NCBI GenBank assembly: GCA_039029535.1
Contig: JBCCFW010000023.1
Span: forward strand, 1 to 63,171
DNA from: JBCCFW01 sp039029535
GTDB lineage: Bacteria; Acidobacteriota; JBCCFW01
Length of the DNA: 63,171 nucleotides
Direction of reading: 5' to 3'
The notes under the pieces are model-generated. The model was not told the DNA's origin. It saw nothing but the letters and a program-made list of their open reading frames with translations, and ran no database searches. The position numbers and the translations under genes are program-made. Below, piece after piece: positions 24,698 through 33,004 of the stretch. Within the stretch, counting starts at the first letter, position 1. Each line of letters starts with the position of its first letter.

Positions 24698-26904
24698 GAC
24701 AGTGCGGCTTCTCCTTCAGGAACGCCATCAGGCTCGGTTTCAGGCGCATCCTTCGGTTCGCCGGCCTCCGGAGAGCCCTTGGAAGGCGGCGCATCGGGAA
24801 CCTCGGAATCGAACTGGAGCTCCGCCTGCTCGGCCTCGGCGGACGCCTCTCTCACCCGGTGCAGCATGCCGCAGGCTGCCTCGACGTCTCGGCCGCGCGG
24901 GTGTCGGATCATCACCTCGAACGGAGCACGCGCCGCAGCGAGAGCCTTGGCGAAGCGATCGGCCGCCGAGGGGTCGGCCCCCTGAGCCTGGTACTGCTCG
25001 ACCGGGTTGTAGGGGATGAGGTTCACCTTGCAGGACAGGTCGGCCAGGAGCTCGACCAGCCCGGTGACGTCCTGCTCGCGGTCGTTGACGCCCGGGATGA
25101 CGCAATACTCGAACGTGATGCGGCGTCTGGTGGCGGCATGGTACGACCGACAGGCCGCCATGAGCTCGGGCAGCGGATGCCGCCGAGCGATGTTCATGAG
25201 GCTCTCGCGGAGGTCCTGATCGGCCGCGTGGAGCGAGACGGCGAGGCGGAGCTGGAGCGGTTCCCGCGCGAGCTCACCGATGGCGGCCACCACGCCCGAG
25301 GTGGAGATGGTGATGCGCCGTGCACCGATGCCCAGCCCGGCCGCATCGTTGAGGGCGCGGGCCGCCGGGAGGACCGAGCGCATGGCGTGGCCGGGCTCGC
25401 CCTGGCCCATGAAGACGACGTTGAGCGACTCGCGGTCGATGTCCTCGTGCTCGAGCATGGCCAGGCACTGGTCGACGATCTCGCCGGCGCTGAGGTTGCG
25501 GACGTAGCCGAGGTAGCCGGTCGCGCAGAACTTGCACTTGAGCGAGCAGCCCACCTGGCTCGACACGCAGAAAGTGGTCCGCCGCGGGCTCGGGATGGAG
25601 ACCGACTCGACCTCGGCTCCATCGGGCAGCCGCCAGAGGAAGCGAACCGTGCCGTCCTGCGCCCGGACGGAGTCCACCTGCTGGAGCAGGCCGAGCTCGA
25701 CCCGCGACGCGAGCCGGGTCCGAAGCTCCCGGGGCAGGTCCGTCATCTGGTCGAAGGAGCGACGACCCGCGCCCCAGACCCCGTGCAGGACCTGGCCGGC
25801 GCGGTAGGACCGCTCGCCCATCTCCTCCACGAGCTCGGACAGCTTCTCCCGGGCCTCAGCCAGGGGCAGGTCGAGGAGCCGGAGCCGGACGACCGGCTCC
25901 GGCTCCTGGCCGTCGTTCACGGAGCCATCGCTCGGGGTCTCGGGCAGCTCCTCCGGATCGATGCCGGGCTCCTCGGCCCGCGCCCCGCCCGGGAGCCAGG
26001 TGTCGAGCATGCGATCGCGCTCGACCTCGGCGTCCTCGAGGCTGGGCTCGAGCACGGTCGCCGAATGACCGGCCGGCCAGGTGGCGGTCGTCGCGCAACC
26101 GACGAGCTCGGAGCGGCGCACCGCGACGCCCTCCGCCTCGGCGAGCCGCCGGACCTCCTCGAAGGCCCGCTCGACCGAGGTCCGCGCGGGGTCCACGAGG
26201 TTCATCGAGACCTGAACGCGGTCGTCGCTGAGGCGGAGACCCAGCGCCCGCACGGCGGGGAGGCCGCCGCTGTCCTCGCGGAGCTGGCCGGCGATCCTCC
26301 GGGCGACCCGCAGCTCACCGGTGGCGAGCTCCATGTTGAAGGCGACCAGGAGACCGCGGGCGCCGACGCAGGCGATGCCGCGCCGGGCCCGGTCGTCCTG
26401 GCTGACCTCGGCGACCGGCTGGAAGGACTCGACCTCGCCATTGGCGATGAGACGCTCGAGACGCGAGAGTCCCCCGCGCCGCAGCTCGGGCAGCGGCGTG
26501 CGGTTGGGGTCGGCGACGTCGTAGAGCACGGCCGGTAGGCCCACCTCGGCGGCGAGCCGCTCGGCGAGCTGACGGGCAGGCTCCGCGGCCAACTCCGGAT
26601 CGGAGCCCAGCGGCAGCGGCACCAGCGGACATGCATCGAGGACACCCACGAAGGGATGAACGCCGACGTGCCGTCGCAAGTCCAGTCGCTCGACGCACTT
26701 TCTTCCGAGCTCGACGAGCGCGTCGAGGAGCGGTTCGAGCTCGCCGACCACCGTGAACACCGTGCGACCGTGGATGGCGTCGGAGCTCACCTGGAGGAGA
26801 CGCAGCTCGGGCGGCTGCGAGAGACAGGCCGCCAGCTCACGCACGGTGGAGGGGTCGGCGGTGGAGACGTTGGGGACGGCCTCGAAGAGGACGGGATCGG
26901 ACAC
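24694..26904 (-). CDS. Fusion: glutamate formiminotransferase-like domain plus RlmN radical-SAM methyltransferase
   Basis: 736 residues. Residues 1-300 match the formiminotransferase N- and C-subdomains: FEAVPNVS, HGRTVFTVVG, and the catalytic-His segment HVGVHPFVGVLDACPLVPL with His83 (the porcine enzyme uses His82). This family moves a formimino group between formiminoglutamate and tetrahydrofolate. Residues about 340-700 are RlmN: SYRAGQVLHGVW, VESVSIPSPRRTTFCVSSQ, and the 4Fe-4S cluster motif C-x3-C-x2-C at Cys453/457/460. FMGQGEPGHA, ISTSGV and IPYNP follow. The acceptor Cys is in VEAACGML. RlmN makes 2-methyladenosine at A2503 of 23S rRNA and A37 of some tRNAs. An acidic Pro-rich tail follows. 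There is no stop or frame change between the halves. Confidence 0.88.
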   Translation of the reverse strand: MSDPVLFEAVPNVSTADPSTVRELAACLSQPPELRLLQVSSDAIHGRTVFTVVGELEPLLDALVELGRKCVERLDLRRHVGVHPFVGVLDACPLVPLPLGSDPELAAEPARQLAERLAAEVGLPAVLYDVADPNRTPLPELRRGGLSRLERLIANGEVESFQPVAEVSQDDRARRGIACVGARGLLVAFNMELATGELRVARRIAGQLREDSGGLPAVRALGLRLSDDRVQVSMNLVDPARTSVERAFEEVRRLAEAEGVAVRRSELVGCATTATWPAGHSATVLEPSLEDAEVERDRMLDTWLPGGARAEEPGIDPEELPETPSDGSVNDGQEPEPVVRLRLLDLPLAEAREKLSELVEEMGERSYRAGQVLHGVWGAGRRSFDQMTDLPRELRTRLASRVELGLLQQVDSVRAQDGTVRFLWRLPDGAEVESVSIPSPRRTTFCVSSQVGCSLKCKFCATGYLGYVRNLSAGEIVDQCLAMLEHEDIDRESLNVVFMGQGEPGHAMRSVLPAARALNDAAGLGIGARRITISTSGVVAAIGELAREPLQLRLAVSLHAADQDLRESLMNIARRHPLPELMAACRSYHAATRRRITFEYCVIPGVNDREQDVTGLVELLADLSCKVNLIPYNPVEQYQAQGADPSAADRFAKALAAARAPFEVMIRHPRGRDVEAACGMLHRVREASAEAEQAELQFDSEVPDAPPSKGSPEAGEPKDAPETEPDGVPEGEAALS

Positions 26905-26951
26905 GACGGGAGCCTCACGCGCTCGGGGATGCCGAGGTGACGGAACTCCAG

Positions 26952-26986
26952 TTTAGCCCGGATCATTCACCAGTGTTCGTCGGGCT
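26952..26986 (+). repeat. Solo copy of an inverted-repeat element end
   Basis: The stretch from 26953 matches about 24 of 30 bases of the element end at 32820, sharing CCGGA, ATTCA and AGTGTTCGTCG. It also forms its own hairpin, AGCCCG (26955) to CGGGCT (26981). It lies in the 130-bp spacer between gshA and the fusion gene. No opposite end was found next to it. Confidence 0.45.
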
Positions 26987-27034
26987 CAGCGCGATCGACC
27001 CCGACAAGGTGACGGGGAGGCCGAAGAGCGGTCG

Positions 27035-28459
27035 TCAGTCGATGACGACGAGGCCGCTCGGTCCCTGCTCGCGGAAGCGTTCGAGGACCCGCATCGCCGG
27101 CACGCGACCCGATGCCGCGGTCTCGGCGAGAGGCTCGAGGAGGGCACGATCGCCATCGGCCTCACCGGCCGCGGCGGCGAGACGGTCGAGCCCCTGACCC
27201 GCCAGCGCGAGGATCTCCGCCGACAGCTCGGCAACGCGGCGGTCGCCGAAGCGATGCTCGAGACCCGTCCGGCCCACGCCCAGGTGGAGCTCCTGTCGCG
27301 CCTCGGCGCTGGCGTCGGCCACGACGTCGAGGGCTCGCGTCCGTGTCTCGGGGTCATGGAGAAGACCGCGCCAGGTCGCCATCAGGCCGGCGACGTGCTC
27401 GATGGAGCAGGAGTCCATCCCACGGATCTCGACGTTCTGCTTGATCCGCACCTCGGGGAAGAGGGTCGTGAGATGGAGGTGCCAGTCGGCGAAGGTGATG
27501 GGAGCGAGATCGCCGGGATCGTCGAGCAGTCGCGTGAAGCTCGCGTCGCCCGCCGTCACCCATTGACCGTCTCGAACGAAGAACATGACCGGTGCGGCCA
27601 GGGCCCAGTCCACCCAGGACCGGAAGCTGAACCCGTCCTCGAAGATCCAGGGCAGGAGCCCGGTGCGCTCGGGATCGGTCCGCGACCAGATCTCAGGCCG
27701 ACGCGACAGCTGCCCGAGCTCGCGGCCTTCTTCGATCGGCGCGTTGAGACAGAGGGCGTTGACCAGCGGCGACAGCGCGAGCCCGGCCTTGATGAGCTCG
27801 CCGGCCTCGTGCTCCGAGTGATAGTCGAGGGTGAGCTGCGCACCGGCGCTGCCCTTCATCATGTGGTGAGCGAGGTCACCTCGCGCCCCGAGGTGCTCGC
27901 GCATGAGCCGGTAGCGGTCCTTCGGGACCCACTCCATCTCGGCGATGGGGGTGACCGGCTGCAAGCCGAGCGCCACGAGATTGACTCCGGTGGTCTCGGC
28001 CACCTCGCGCAGGGATCCTCGCCATTCGATCAGGTCGGCCAGGATGCCCCCGGCCGTCGCGTGCGGCCTCAGGGCGAGCTCGGTCTGGGCACCCGGCTCG
28101 AGGTGCACGTCACCGAGAGGGCCCGAGAGTCCGAGGAGTCGCCCACCGTCTTCCTGGCGCTCCCAGCCGTGGCCGGCGAGGGCTGCGAGGGCGGCCTGTA
28201 CCGACGGTCCGTCGTCGCTGGCGTAGGGCACCGCCCGTCCATCCGAGAAGAGCGGGAGACGCTCGTACTCCAGCCCGAGGAGCTGGTGGTCGGCCGAACG
28301 GCAGCCCGCCTCCATGTAGCCCACGAGCTGGTCGACGGACTCGATCGTGTCTCCGGCGTCCGTGACGGCTTCGGGCAGACGGAAAGTGGGAGCGAGGCCG
28401 GTCACGGGATCTCCGGAGGGGCGGTCCGAGTCGTTCTCGAGCGCAACAGCGTACTCCAT
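27035..28459 (-). CDS. gshA: Glutamate-cysteine ligase, plant/proteobacterial (GCS2) type
   Basis: 474 residues from ATG 28459. It catalyses ATP-dependent joining of glutamate and cysteine, the first step of glutathione (or ergothioneine-type thiol) synthesis. Motifs: LLGLEYERLPLF (glutamate-binding region), GDVHLEPGAQTELA, LGLQPVTPI, the MMKGSAGAQLTLDYHSE block, then RTGLLPWIF and FPEVRIKQNVEIRGMDS. These match plant-type GCS including its catalytic acidic residues. No glutathione synthetase is in the window, so the final thiol is unknown. Monocistronic; upstream is the divergent histidine kinase. Confidence 0.92.
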   Translation of the reverse strand: MEYAVALENDSDRPSGDPVTGLAPTFRLPEAVTDAGDTIESVDQLVGYMEAGCRSADHQLLGLEYERLPLFSDGRAVPYASDDGPSVQAALAALAGHGWERQEDGGRLLGLSGPLGDVHLEPGAQTELALRPHATAGGILADLIEWRGSLREVAETTGVNLVALGLQPVTPIAEMEWVPKDRYRLMREHLGARGDLAHHMMKGSAGAQLTLDYHSEHEAGELIKAGLALSPLVNALCLNAPIEEGRELGQLSRRPEIWSRTDPERTGLLPWIFEDGFSFRSWVDWALAAPVMFFVRDGQWVTAGDASFTRLLDDPGDLAPITFADWHLHLTTLFPEVRIKQNVEIRGMDSCSIEHVAGLMATWRGLLHDPETRTRALDVVADASAEARQELHLGVGRTGLEHRFGDRRVAELSAEILALAGQGLDRLAAAAGEADGDRALLEPLAETAASGRVPAMRVLERFREQGPSGLVVID

Positions 28460-28575
28460 GACGCTCGGAGACGCCGGAGGGTGCCAGTGCCGATGAGAAT
28501 CGGCACGGGCCACCGACGACTTGACGGAACCTCGACTCGGTTGTCGGCGCAGGGTGGCCCTCCTACGATGCGGCC

Positions 28576-29343
28576 ATGACCGGGGAGGACCGTCACGACG
28601 CGGGACTGGTAGCCCGCAACGCGGAGCTGCGTCGCAGCAACTCCGAGCTCGAGGCCCGTCTTCGCGAGAAAGACGAGCTGCTCACTCTCCTCGCGCACGA
28701 CCTCCGCGGGCCCCTGATGGGGCTCCGGATCCGCCTGGAGACCCTCACCGGGCAGCTCGCCGACGATCCGCGGCCCGAGGTCCACGAGGAGCTCGAGCAG
28801 GCCACGCACACCCTCGACGACCTCAGCGACCTCCTGTCCCGCCTCCTCGCTCTCCGCAAGCTCACCGACAGCACGAAGGGTGGCGACGAGGTCGACCTGG
28901 GCCGGCTGGTCGAGAAGGTCATCGCCGGTCGGCACCGCGAGGCCAGCGACAAGCGCATCGAGGTCCAGCTCGAGCAGGCGCTCCCGGCCACGGTCATGTC
29001 GGACGGCGTGCTCATCGAGCGCATCCTGGACAACTTGTTGAGTAACGCCATCAAGTTCTCCGACTTCGACAGCTCGATTCAGGTGTCCATCCTCCCGGCT
29101 CGTGACTCGGTCTACATCGCCGTCGAGGACGCCGGTCCCGGCCTGACCGTGGAGGACCAGGAGAATCTCTGCGGTCCCTTCGCTCGGCTGTCGGCGCGAC
29201 CCACCGGCGGCGAGCCGTCGATGGGTCTCGGTCTCTACATCGTGCGCAAGCTCGTGGAGGCCCTGGGCGGTCAGCTCTTCGCCCTGTCGGCGGGCAGCGG
29301 TCGAGGCAGCACCTTCACCGTCGCCCTGGCTCGCCGAGCCTGA
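28576..29343 (+). CDS. Cytoplasmic sensor histidine kinase
   Basis: 255 residues, no membrane helix. An N-terminal coiled coil (residues about 10-35) runs into the HisKA helix with the phospho-acceptor in LAHDLRGPL. The HATPase domain shows the N box DNLLSNAIKFS, G1 box EDAGPGL, and G2 GLGLYIVRKL. The short coiled-coil sensor suggests that it is driven by a partner protein. No response regulator is adjacent, so it is an orphan; regulators in the window are at 8.7 and 59.7 kb. Divergent from gshA, 116 bp apart. Confidence 0.92.
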   Translation: MTGEDRHDAGLVARNAELRRSNSELEARLREKDELLTLLAHDLRGPLMGLRIRLETLTGQLADDPRPEVHEELEQATHTLDDLSDLLSRLLALRKLTDSTKGGDEVDLGRLVEKVIAGRHREASDKRIEVQLEQALPATVMSDGVLIERILDNLLSNAIKFSDFDSSIQVSILPARDSVYIAVEDAGPGLTVEDQENLCGPFARLSARPTGGEPSMGLGLYIVRKLVEALGGQLFALSAGSGRGSTFTVALARRA

Positions 29344-29395
29344 CGCTCGGGTCGCCCGAGGGTCTGCCCCACGGCGGGGTGACATGCTGTCCCCC

Positions 29396-30157
29396 ATGCG
29401 AGTGACGCTTCTCGGTACCGGAACCTCGTCAGGCGTGCCGTCCCTCACCTGCGACTGCGCGGTCTGCACCTCGTCGGACCCGAGGGACAACCGCCTTCGG
29501 TGCTCGGTCTTGCTCGAGTGGGAGGACGACACGAAGGTCCTCATCGACGCCTCGCTCGACTGTCGGCAGCAGCTTCTCCGCGTCGGTCTTCAGCGTCTCG
29601 ACGGCGTCTTGCTCACGCACCCGCACGCCGACCACGTCCTCGGTCTCGACGACCTGCGCATCTTCAACTTCCGCCAAAGGCAGTCGATCCCCGTGCACGG
29701 GAATGCCATCACCCTCGAGCAGGTCAAGCGGACCTTCTGGTACGTCTTCGAGACCACGCAGTACGAGGAAGGCAAGCCCAAGCTCGAGCTCACCCAGGTG
29801 GACTCCGACTTCGAGGTGGCGGGCAAGACCGTCACGCCCATCCCCATCATCCACGGCAGCCTCGACATCCTGGGCTATCGGCTCGGCAAGTTCGCCTACG
29901 TCACCGACGCGCTCATCGTCCCCGACGAGAGCCGCGACTTGCTGCGCGGGCTCGACGTGCTGGTCATCAACGCCCTGCGCGACAAGCCGCACCCCACGCA
30001 CCAGACCTTCCCCCAGGCCCTGTCGGTCATCGAGGACCTGCAACCCAAGCAGGCCTACATCACCCACGTCGGCCACTGGCTCTCGGCCGCCGAGATCGAC
30101 GAACGCTCCCCCGACCACGTCGCCTCCGCCTGGGACGGTCAGGTCATCGAAATCTGA
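29396..30157 (+). CDS. MBL-fold metal-dependent hydrolase (PhnP-like)
   Basis: 253 residues from ATG 29396; an in-frame ATG four codons earlier is the alternative. N-terminal VTLLGTGTSSGVPSLTCDC fits the PhnP/RNase Z-type metallo-beta-lactamase family, including the early Cys cluster. The metal site is LTHPHADHVLGLDDLR, with further ligands in PIIHGS, YVTDAL and ITHVGHW. PhnP is a cyclic phosphodiesterase of phosphonate breakdown, but no phn genes are here, so the substrate is open. Follows the histidine kinase by 52 bp on the same strand. Confidence 0.88.
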   Translation: MRVTLLGTGTSSGVPSLTCDCAVCTSSDPRDNRLRCSVLLEWEDDTKVLIDASLDCRQQLLRVGLQRLDGVLLTHPHADHVLGLDDLRIFNFRQRQSIPVHGNAITLEQVKRTFWYVFETTQYEEGKPKLELTQVDSDFEVAGKTVTPIPIIHGSLDILGYRLGKFAYVTDALIVPDESRDLLRGLDVLVINALRDKPHPTHQTFPQALSVIEDLQPKQAYITHVGHWLSAAEIDERSPDHVASAWDGQVIEI

Positions 30158-30279
30158 TCGCGGGGGCCCGTGCGGGCGCCCATGGCGCTCCTCCGATACC
30201 CCCGCACCCCTCGGTGACTGGAAGTGAATCCCAGTCACCTCGACTCGTGTCGACGACTCTCCCACTCACCCGACGAAAA

Positions 30280-30426
30280 GCCGGCGAGGGATCTTGCGTT
30301 CCCCGTGCTGAAAGAGGAGCGACGCCTACGCTCTGGTAGGCGAGCGACGAATGAAGTGCGGGGGGCGGAAGAGACCCGCCGGCCGAGCGGCGAGTGAGGT
30401 GGGGAGGGCGAAAGAGACCCGCCGGC
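30280..30426 (-). repeat. Structured intergenic element copy R1 (full 104 bp plus a partial copy)
   Basis: Plus-strand bases 30280-30383 begin GCCGGCGAGGGATCTTGCGT and end GACCCGCCGGC, exactly 104 bp like copy R2. The terminal GCCGGC ends pair, a long imperfect stem follows, and the apex is CGCCTAC-GCTCTG-GTAGGCG. Bases 30384-30426 repeat the 3' half. The element ends one base before the purH stop codon, so in purH mRNA it would be a 3' hairpin. Strand is given as that of the abutting gene. Confidence 0.85.
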
Positions 30427-30427
30427 T

Positions 30428-31960
30428 TCAGTGCTGGAAGTGGCGGCGGCCAGTGAAGATCATGGCAATGCCATGCTCATCCGCTGCCGCGATGACCTCG
30501 TCGTCACGCTTGCTGCCACCCGGCTGAATCACCGCCGAGGCGCCGGCTTCATGCAAGGCATCGAGCCCGTCGCGGAACGGGAAGAAGGCGTCCGATGCCA
30601 CCGCCGATCCGTCGAGGCTCAGGTCCTGCTCGGCCGCCTTGCTGCGGGCCAGCTTGACCGAGTCGACGCGGCTCATCTGACCGGCGCCGATGCCGAGCGT
30701 GCGGCCAGGGCCCGCAAAGAGGATGGCGTTGCTCTTCACGTGACGGGCGACTCGCCAGGCGAAGGCCAGGGCCTCGCGCTCGTCGTCGGTCGGTGAGCGC
30801 TTGGTCACCACCTTCCACTCGTCCTGCGCATGCGCGAGATCGTCCCAGTCCTGAACGAGCAGGCCACCGACGATGCGCTTCACGTGACGACCGGGCCGAC
30901 GGCTCGTGCGCAAGGGAGCCTGCAGCACGCGCACGTTCTTCTTCTTCTTGAACAGCGCTCGCGCTTCGTCATCGTAGCCGGGAGCGATGACGCACTCGAC
31001 GAAGCCCTCCAGCATGGACGCGACGGTGGCGCCGTCGACTTCGCCGTTGAAGGCGTAGATGCCACCGAAGGCGGAGACGGGATCGCAGGCCCGCGCGTCC
31101 TCCAGCGCTTGAAGCGGCGTGTCGGCCTCGGCGGCGCCACAAGGGTTGGCGTGCTTGATGATGGCGCAGCCGGTGCGCTCGAAGTCGTGCGCCAGGCTCC
31201 AGGCCGCGTCGAGATCCGCGACGTTGTTGAAGGAGATGGCCTTGCCCTGATGCAGCTCGGCCTGCAGCACGCCGCCACCTTCACCGGGGATGCGGTAGGC
31301 CGCCGCTCCCTGGTGCGGGTTCTCGCCGTACCGCAAGTCCATGCGGTCGTGACCGCAGAGCGCGAAGGCACCCGCCTCTTCACCCAGCCAGCTCGCGATG
31401 GCCGCATCATAGGAAGCCGTGCGCGCGAAGGTCTTGGCAGCGAGACGTCGGGTGGTCTCTTCCTTCAGCCCGCCTTCGGACTCGATCTCGGCGAGCACGG
31501 GCTCGTAGTCGGCGGGATCGACGAGCACCGCCACGTGGGCGTGGTTCTTCGCGGCCGCACGCAGCATGGCGGGGCCGCCGATGTCGATCTTCTCGACGAT
31601 GTCCTGACGGCTCGCGTCCGGATCGGAGACCGTCTCTTCGAACGGGTAGAGGTTGATGACCACCAGGTCGATGGGCTCGATGCCCTGCTCCTGCGCCTGC
31701 TGCTGATCACCGGGATCGTCGCGGCGGAAGAGCAGGCCGCCATGTACCTTCGGGTGCAGGGTCTTGACCCGACCACCGAAGACCTCGGGAAAGCCGGTGA
31801 GGTCGCTCACGGTGCGCACCGACAGGCCCGCTTCCTCGAGTGAGCGGGCAGTCCCGCCGGACGAGAGCAGCTCGACCTCGAGCGAGGCGAGACGACGACC
31901 GAGCTCGACGATGCCGGTCTTGTCGTAGGCGGAGAGGAGGGCGCGTCGGACCTTGATCAT
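30428..31960 (-). CDS. purH: PurH, AICAR transformylase / IMP cyclohydrolase
   Basis: 510 residues. It carries out the last two steps of purine synthesis. The N-terminal IMP cyclohydrolase domain (about residues 1-195) has ALLSAYDKTGI, GRVKTLHPKVHGGLL and IGGPAMLRAAAKNH. The C-terminal transformylase domain has LRYGENPHQGAAAY, ISFNNVADLDAAW, the folate/catalytic IKHANPCGAA, and GAGQMSRVDSVKLA. Its ATG overlaps the stop of the upstream gene (ATGA). Structured element R1 abuts its stop. Confidence 0.96.
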   Translation of the reverse strand: MIKVRRALLSAYDKTGIVELGRRLASLEVELLSSGGTARSLEEAGLSVRTVSDLTGFPEVFGGRVKTLHPKVHGGLLFRRDDPGDQQQAQEQGIEPIDLVVINLYPFEETVSDPDASRQDIVEKIDIGGPAMLRAAAKNHAHVAVLVDPADYEPVLAEIESEGGLKEETTRRLAAKTFARTASYDAAIASWLGEEAGAFALCGHDRMDLRYGENPHQGAAAYRIPGEGGGVLQAELHQGKAISFNNVADLDAAWSLAHDFERTGCAIIKHANPCGAAEADTPLQALEDARACDPVSAFGGIYAFNGEVDGATVASMLEGFVECVIAPGYDDEARALFKKKKNVRVLQAPLRTSRRPGRHVKRIVGGLLVQDWDDLAHAQDEWKVVTKRSPTDDEREALAFAWRVARHVKSNAILFAGPGRTLGIGAGQMSRVDSVKLARSKAAEQDLSLDGSAVASDAFFPFRDGLDALHEAGASAVIQPGGSKRDDEVIAAADEHGIAMIFTGRRHFQH

Positions 31961-32739
31961 CGCTGGGCTCCGGCGTTCATCACCGAGGAGGTGCCCGGCT
32001 GCACGGGCAGGTTGCTCGCATCGCCACCGGCCCGCACCCAGACGTAGAGCCAGAGTCGAGCGGTGTCGGTCACGGACCGCGAGTAGGCCAGGGAGGCGAC
32101 GCCGTACACCGGATGACGGTCGCTGAAGTTGGGTCGCTGCCTCACCTGACCGTTCTCGTCGACGTGAGCACGAGCCAGTGTGGGATAGTGACGGCGGCTA
32201 CGGTTGCAGATGGAATGAATGAAGCCGGTGACGTCGTCGCGCTGGAGCGGCTCCGAGTAGTAGCCGGGGAAGACGATCTTGTAGCGATCGAGCCTCGACT
32301 CCGCGAAGCGCAGGAAGTTGCCCGCCCACTGAGCCTCGCGAGGATCGTCGGCGGCCGAGTGAAGGGGATCCTGCGCGAGCGCGACGTAATGGCTGAGGAT
32401 GCCGAACTCGTAGGCCAGGCTCTCCATGGGAGCGCGACCCTGGATCTGATCGAGGATGCGCTGCGTTTGCAGCAGCACGGTGCGGTCGAGGCTGCCGTGC
32501 GATCCCCCGGCGTGCAGGTAGAGCCGGGGGTCGCCGGCGCTCACCAGGGGAGCCGCCGCGCCCTCGGCGAGTCGCCCGGAGTGACGGGCGAGGATCGACT
32601 GCAGCGAGGCCGGCATCAGCCGCGCGGACTGCTCGGCGACCTGCTGGTGGAACTTCTCGGTCCAGGCGGTGGCCGGGCTCGCGGTGCCGAGGCAGAGAGC
32701 GAGCCCGAGACTGACGAGAAGGGAGCGCGAACGCATCAT
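31957..32739 (-). CDS. Secreted zinc-dependent phospholipase C / S1-P1 nuclease-like protein
   Basis: 260 residues from ATG 32739 (GGAG eight bases upstream). The signal peptide ends TASPATA, so the mature protein starts with Trp (WTEKFHQQVAEQSA). In the phospholipase C/S1-P1 nuclease superfamily, a mature N-terminal Trp is a zinc ligand. The helix FGILSHYVALAQDPLHSA carries two His in the family's H-Y-x-x-D-x-x-P-L-H arrangement, although the usual Asp is not in its exact place here. The enzyme class is therefore likely but activity is not certain. The stop overlaps purH (ATGA), an odd partner; coupling may only reflect operon compaction. Confidence 0.65.
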   Translation of the reverse strand: MMRSRSLLVSLGLALCLGTASPATAWTEKFHQQVAEQSARLMPASLQSILARHSGRLAEGAAAPLVSAGDPRLYLHAGGSHGSLDRTVLLQTQRILDQIQGRAPMESLAYEFGILSHYVALAQDPLHSAADDPREAQWAGNFLRFAESRLDRYKIVFPGYYSEPLQRDDVTGFIHSICNRSRRHYPTLARAHVDENGQVRQRPNFSDRHPVYGVASLAYSRSVTDTARLWLYVWVRAGGDASNLPVQPGTSSVMNAGAQR

Positions 32740-32820
32740 GACGGGGTCTCCAAGGTGACGGATCATGCCACGACGACCGGATCCGCCGGCCGCGAACGCC
32801 CCCCGACGTCGGTTCGACCT

Positions 32821-33004
32821 TCAGTCCGGACTATTCATGAGTGTTCGTCGCGAGTGGTCGGAGATGCTAGCCGAGAAGGGTGAACGTAGTCTCGAGGCCC
32901 GGAAGCGCACTTGACAGTGCATTGAGGACCGAGAGGCGAGTACGCCCTTCGTAGGCAGCAGATCTGGTCACGCAGCAGGAGACTCATGGATAGTCCGGGC
33001 TGCA
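32821..33004. mobile_element. MITE-like element with 22-bp imperfect terminal inverted repeats
   Basis: The left end is CAGTCCGGACTATTCATGAG from 32822. The right end, read on the minus strand from 33003, is CAGCCCGGACTATCCATGAG. About 20 of 22 bases match. The 184-bp unit has no coding capacity and its right end touches the stop codon of the TPR lipoprotein. A third related end is at 26953. I cannot name a parent transposon. Confidence 0.6.

Noticed and set aside
30735..30895. TTCACGTGAC matches to consensus parS
   Set aside because: Two copies inside purH match only the central 8-10 bases and encode conserved PurH residues; the clustered variant sites near parA are much better.
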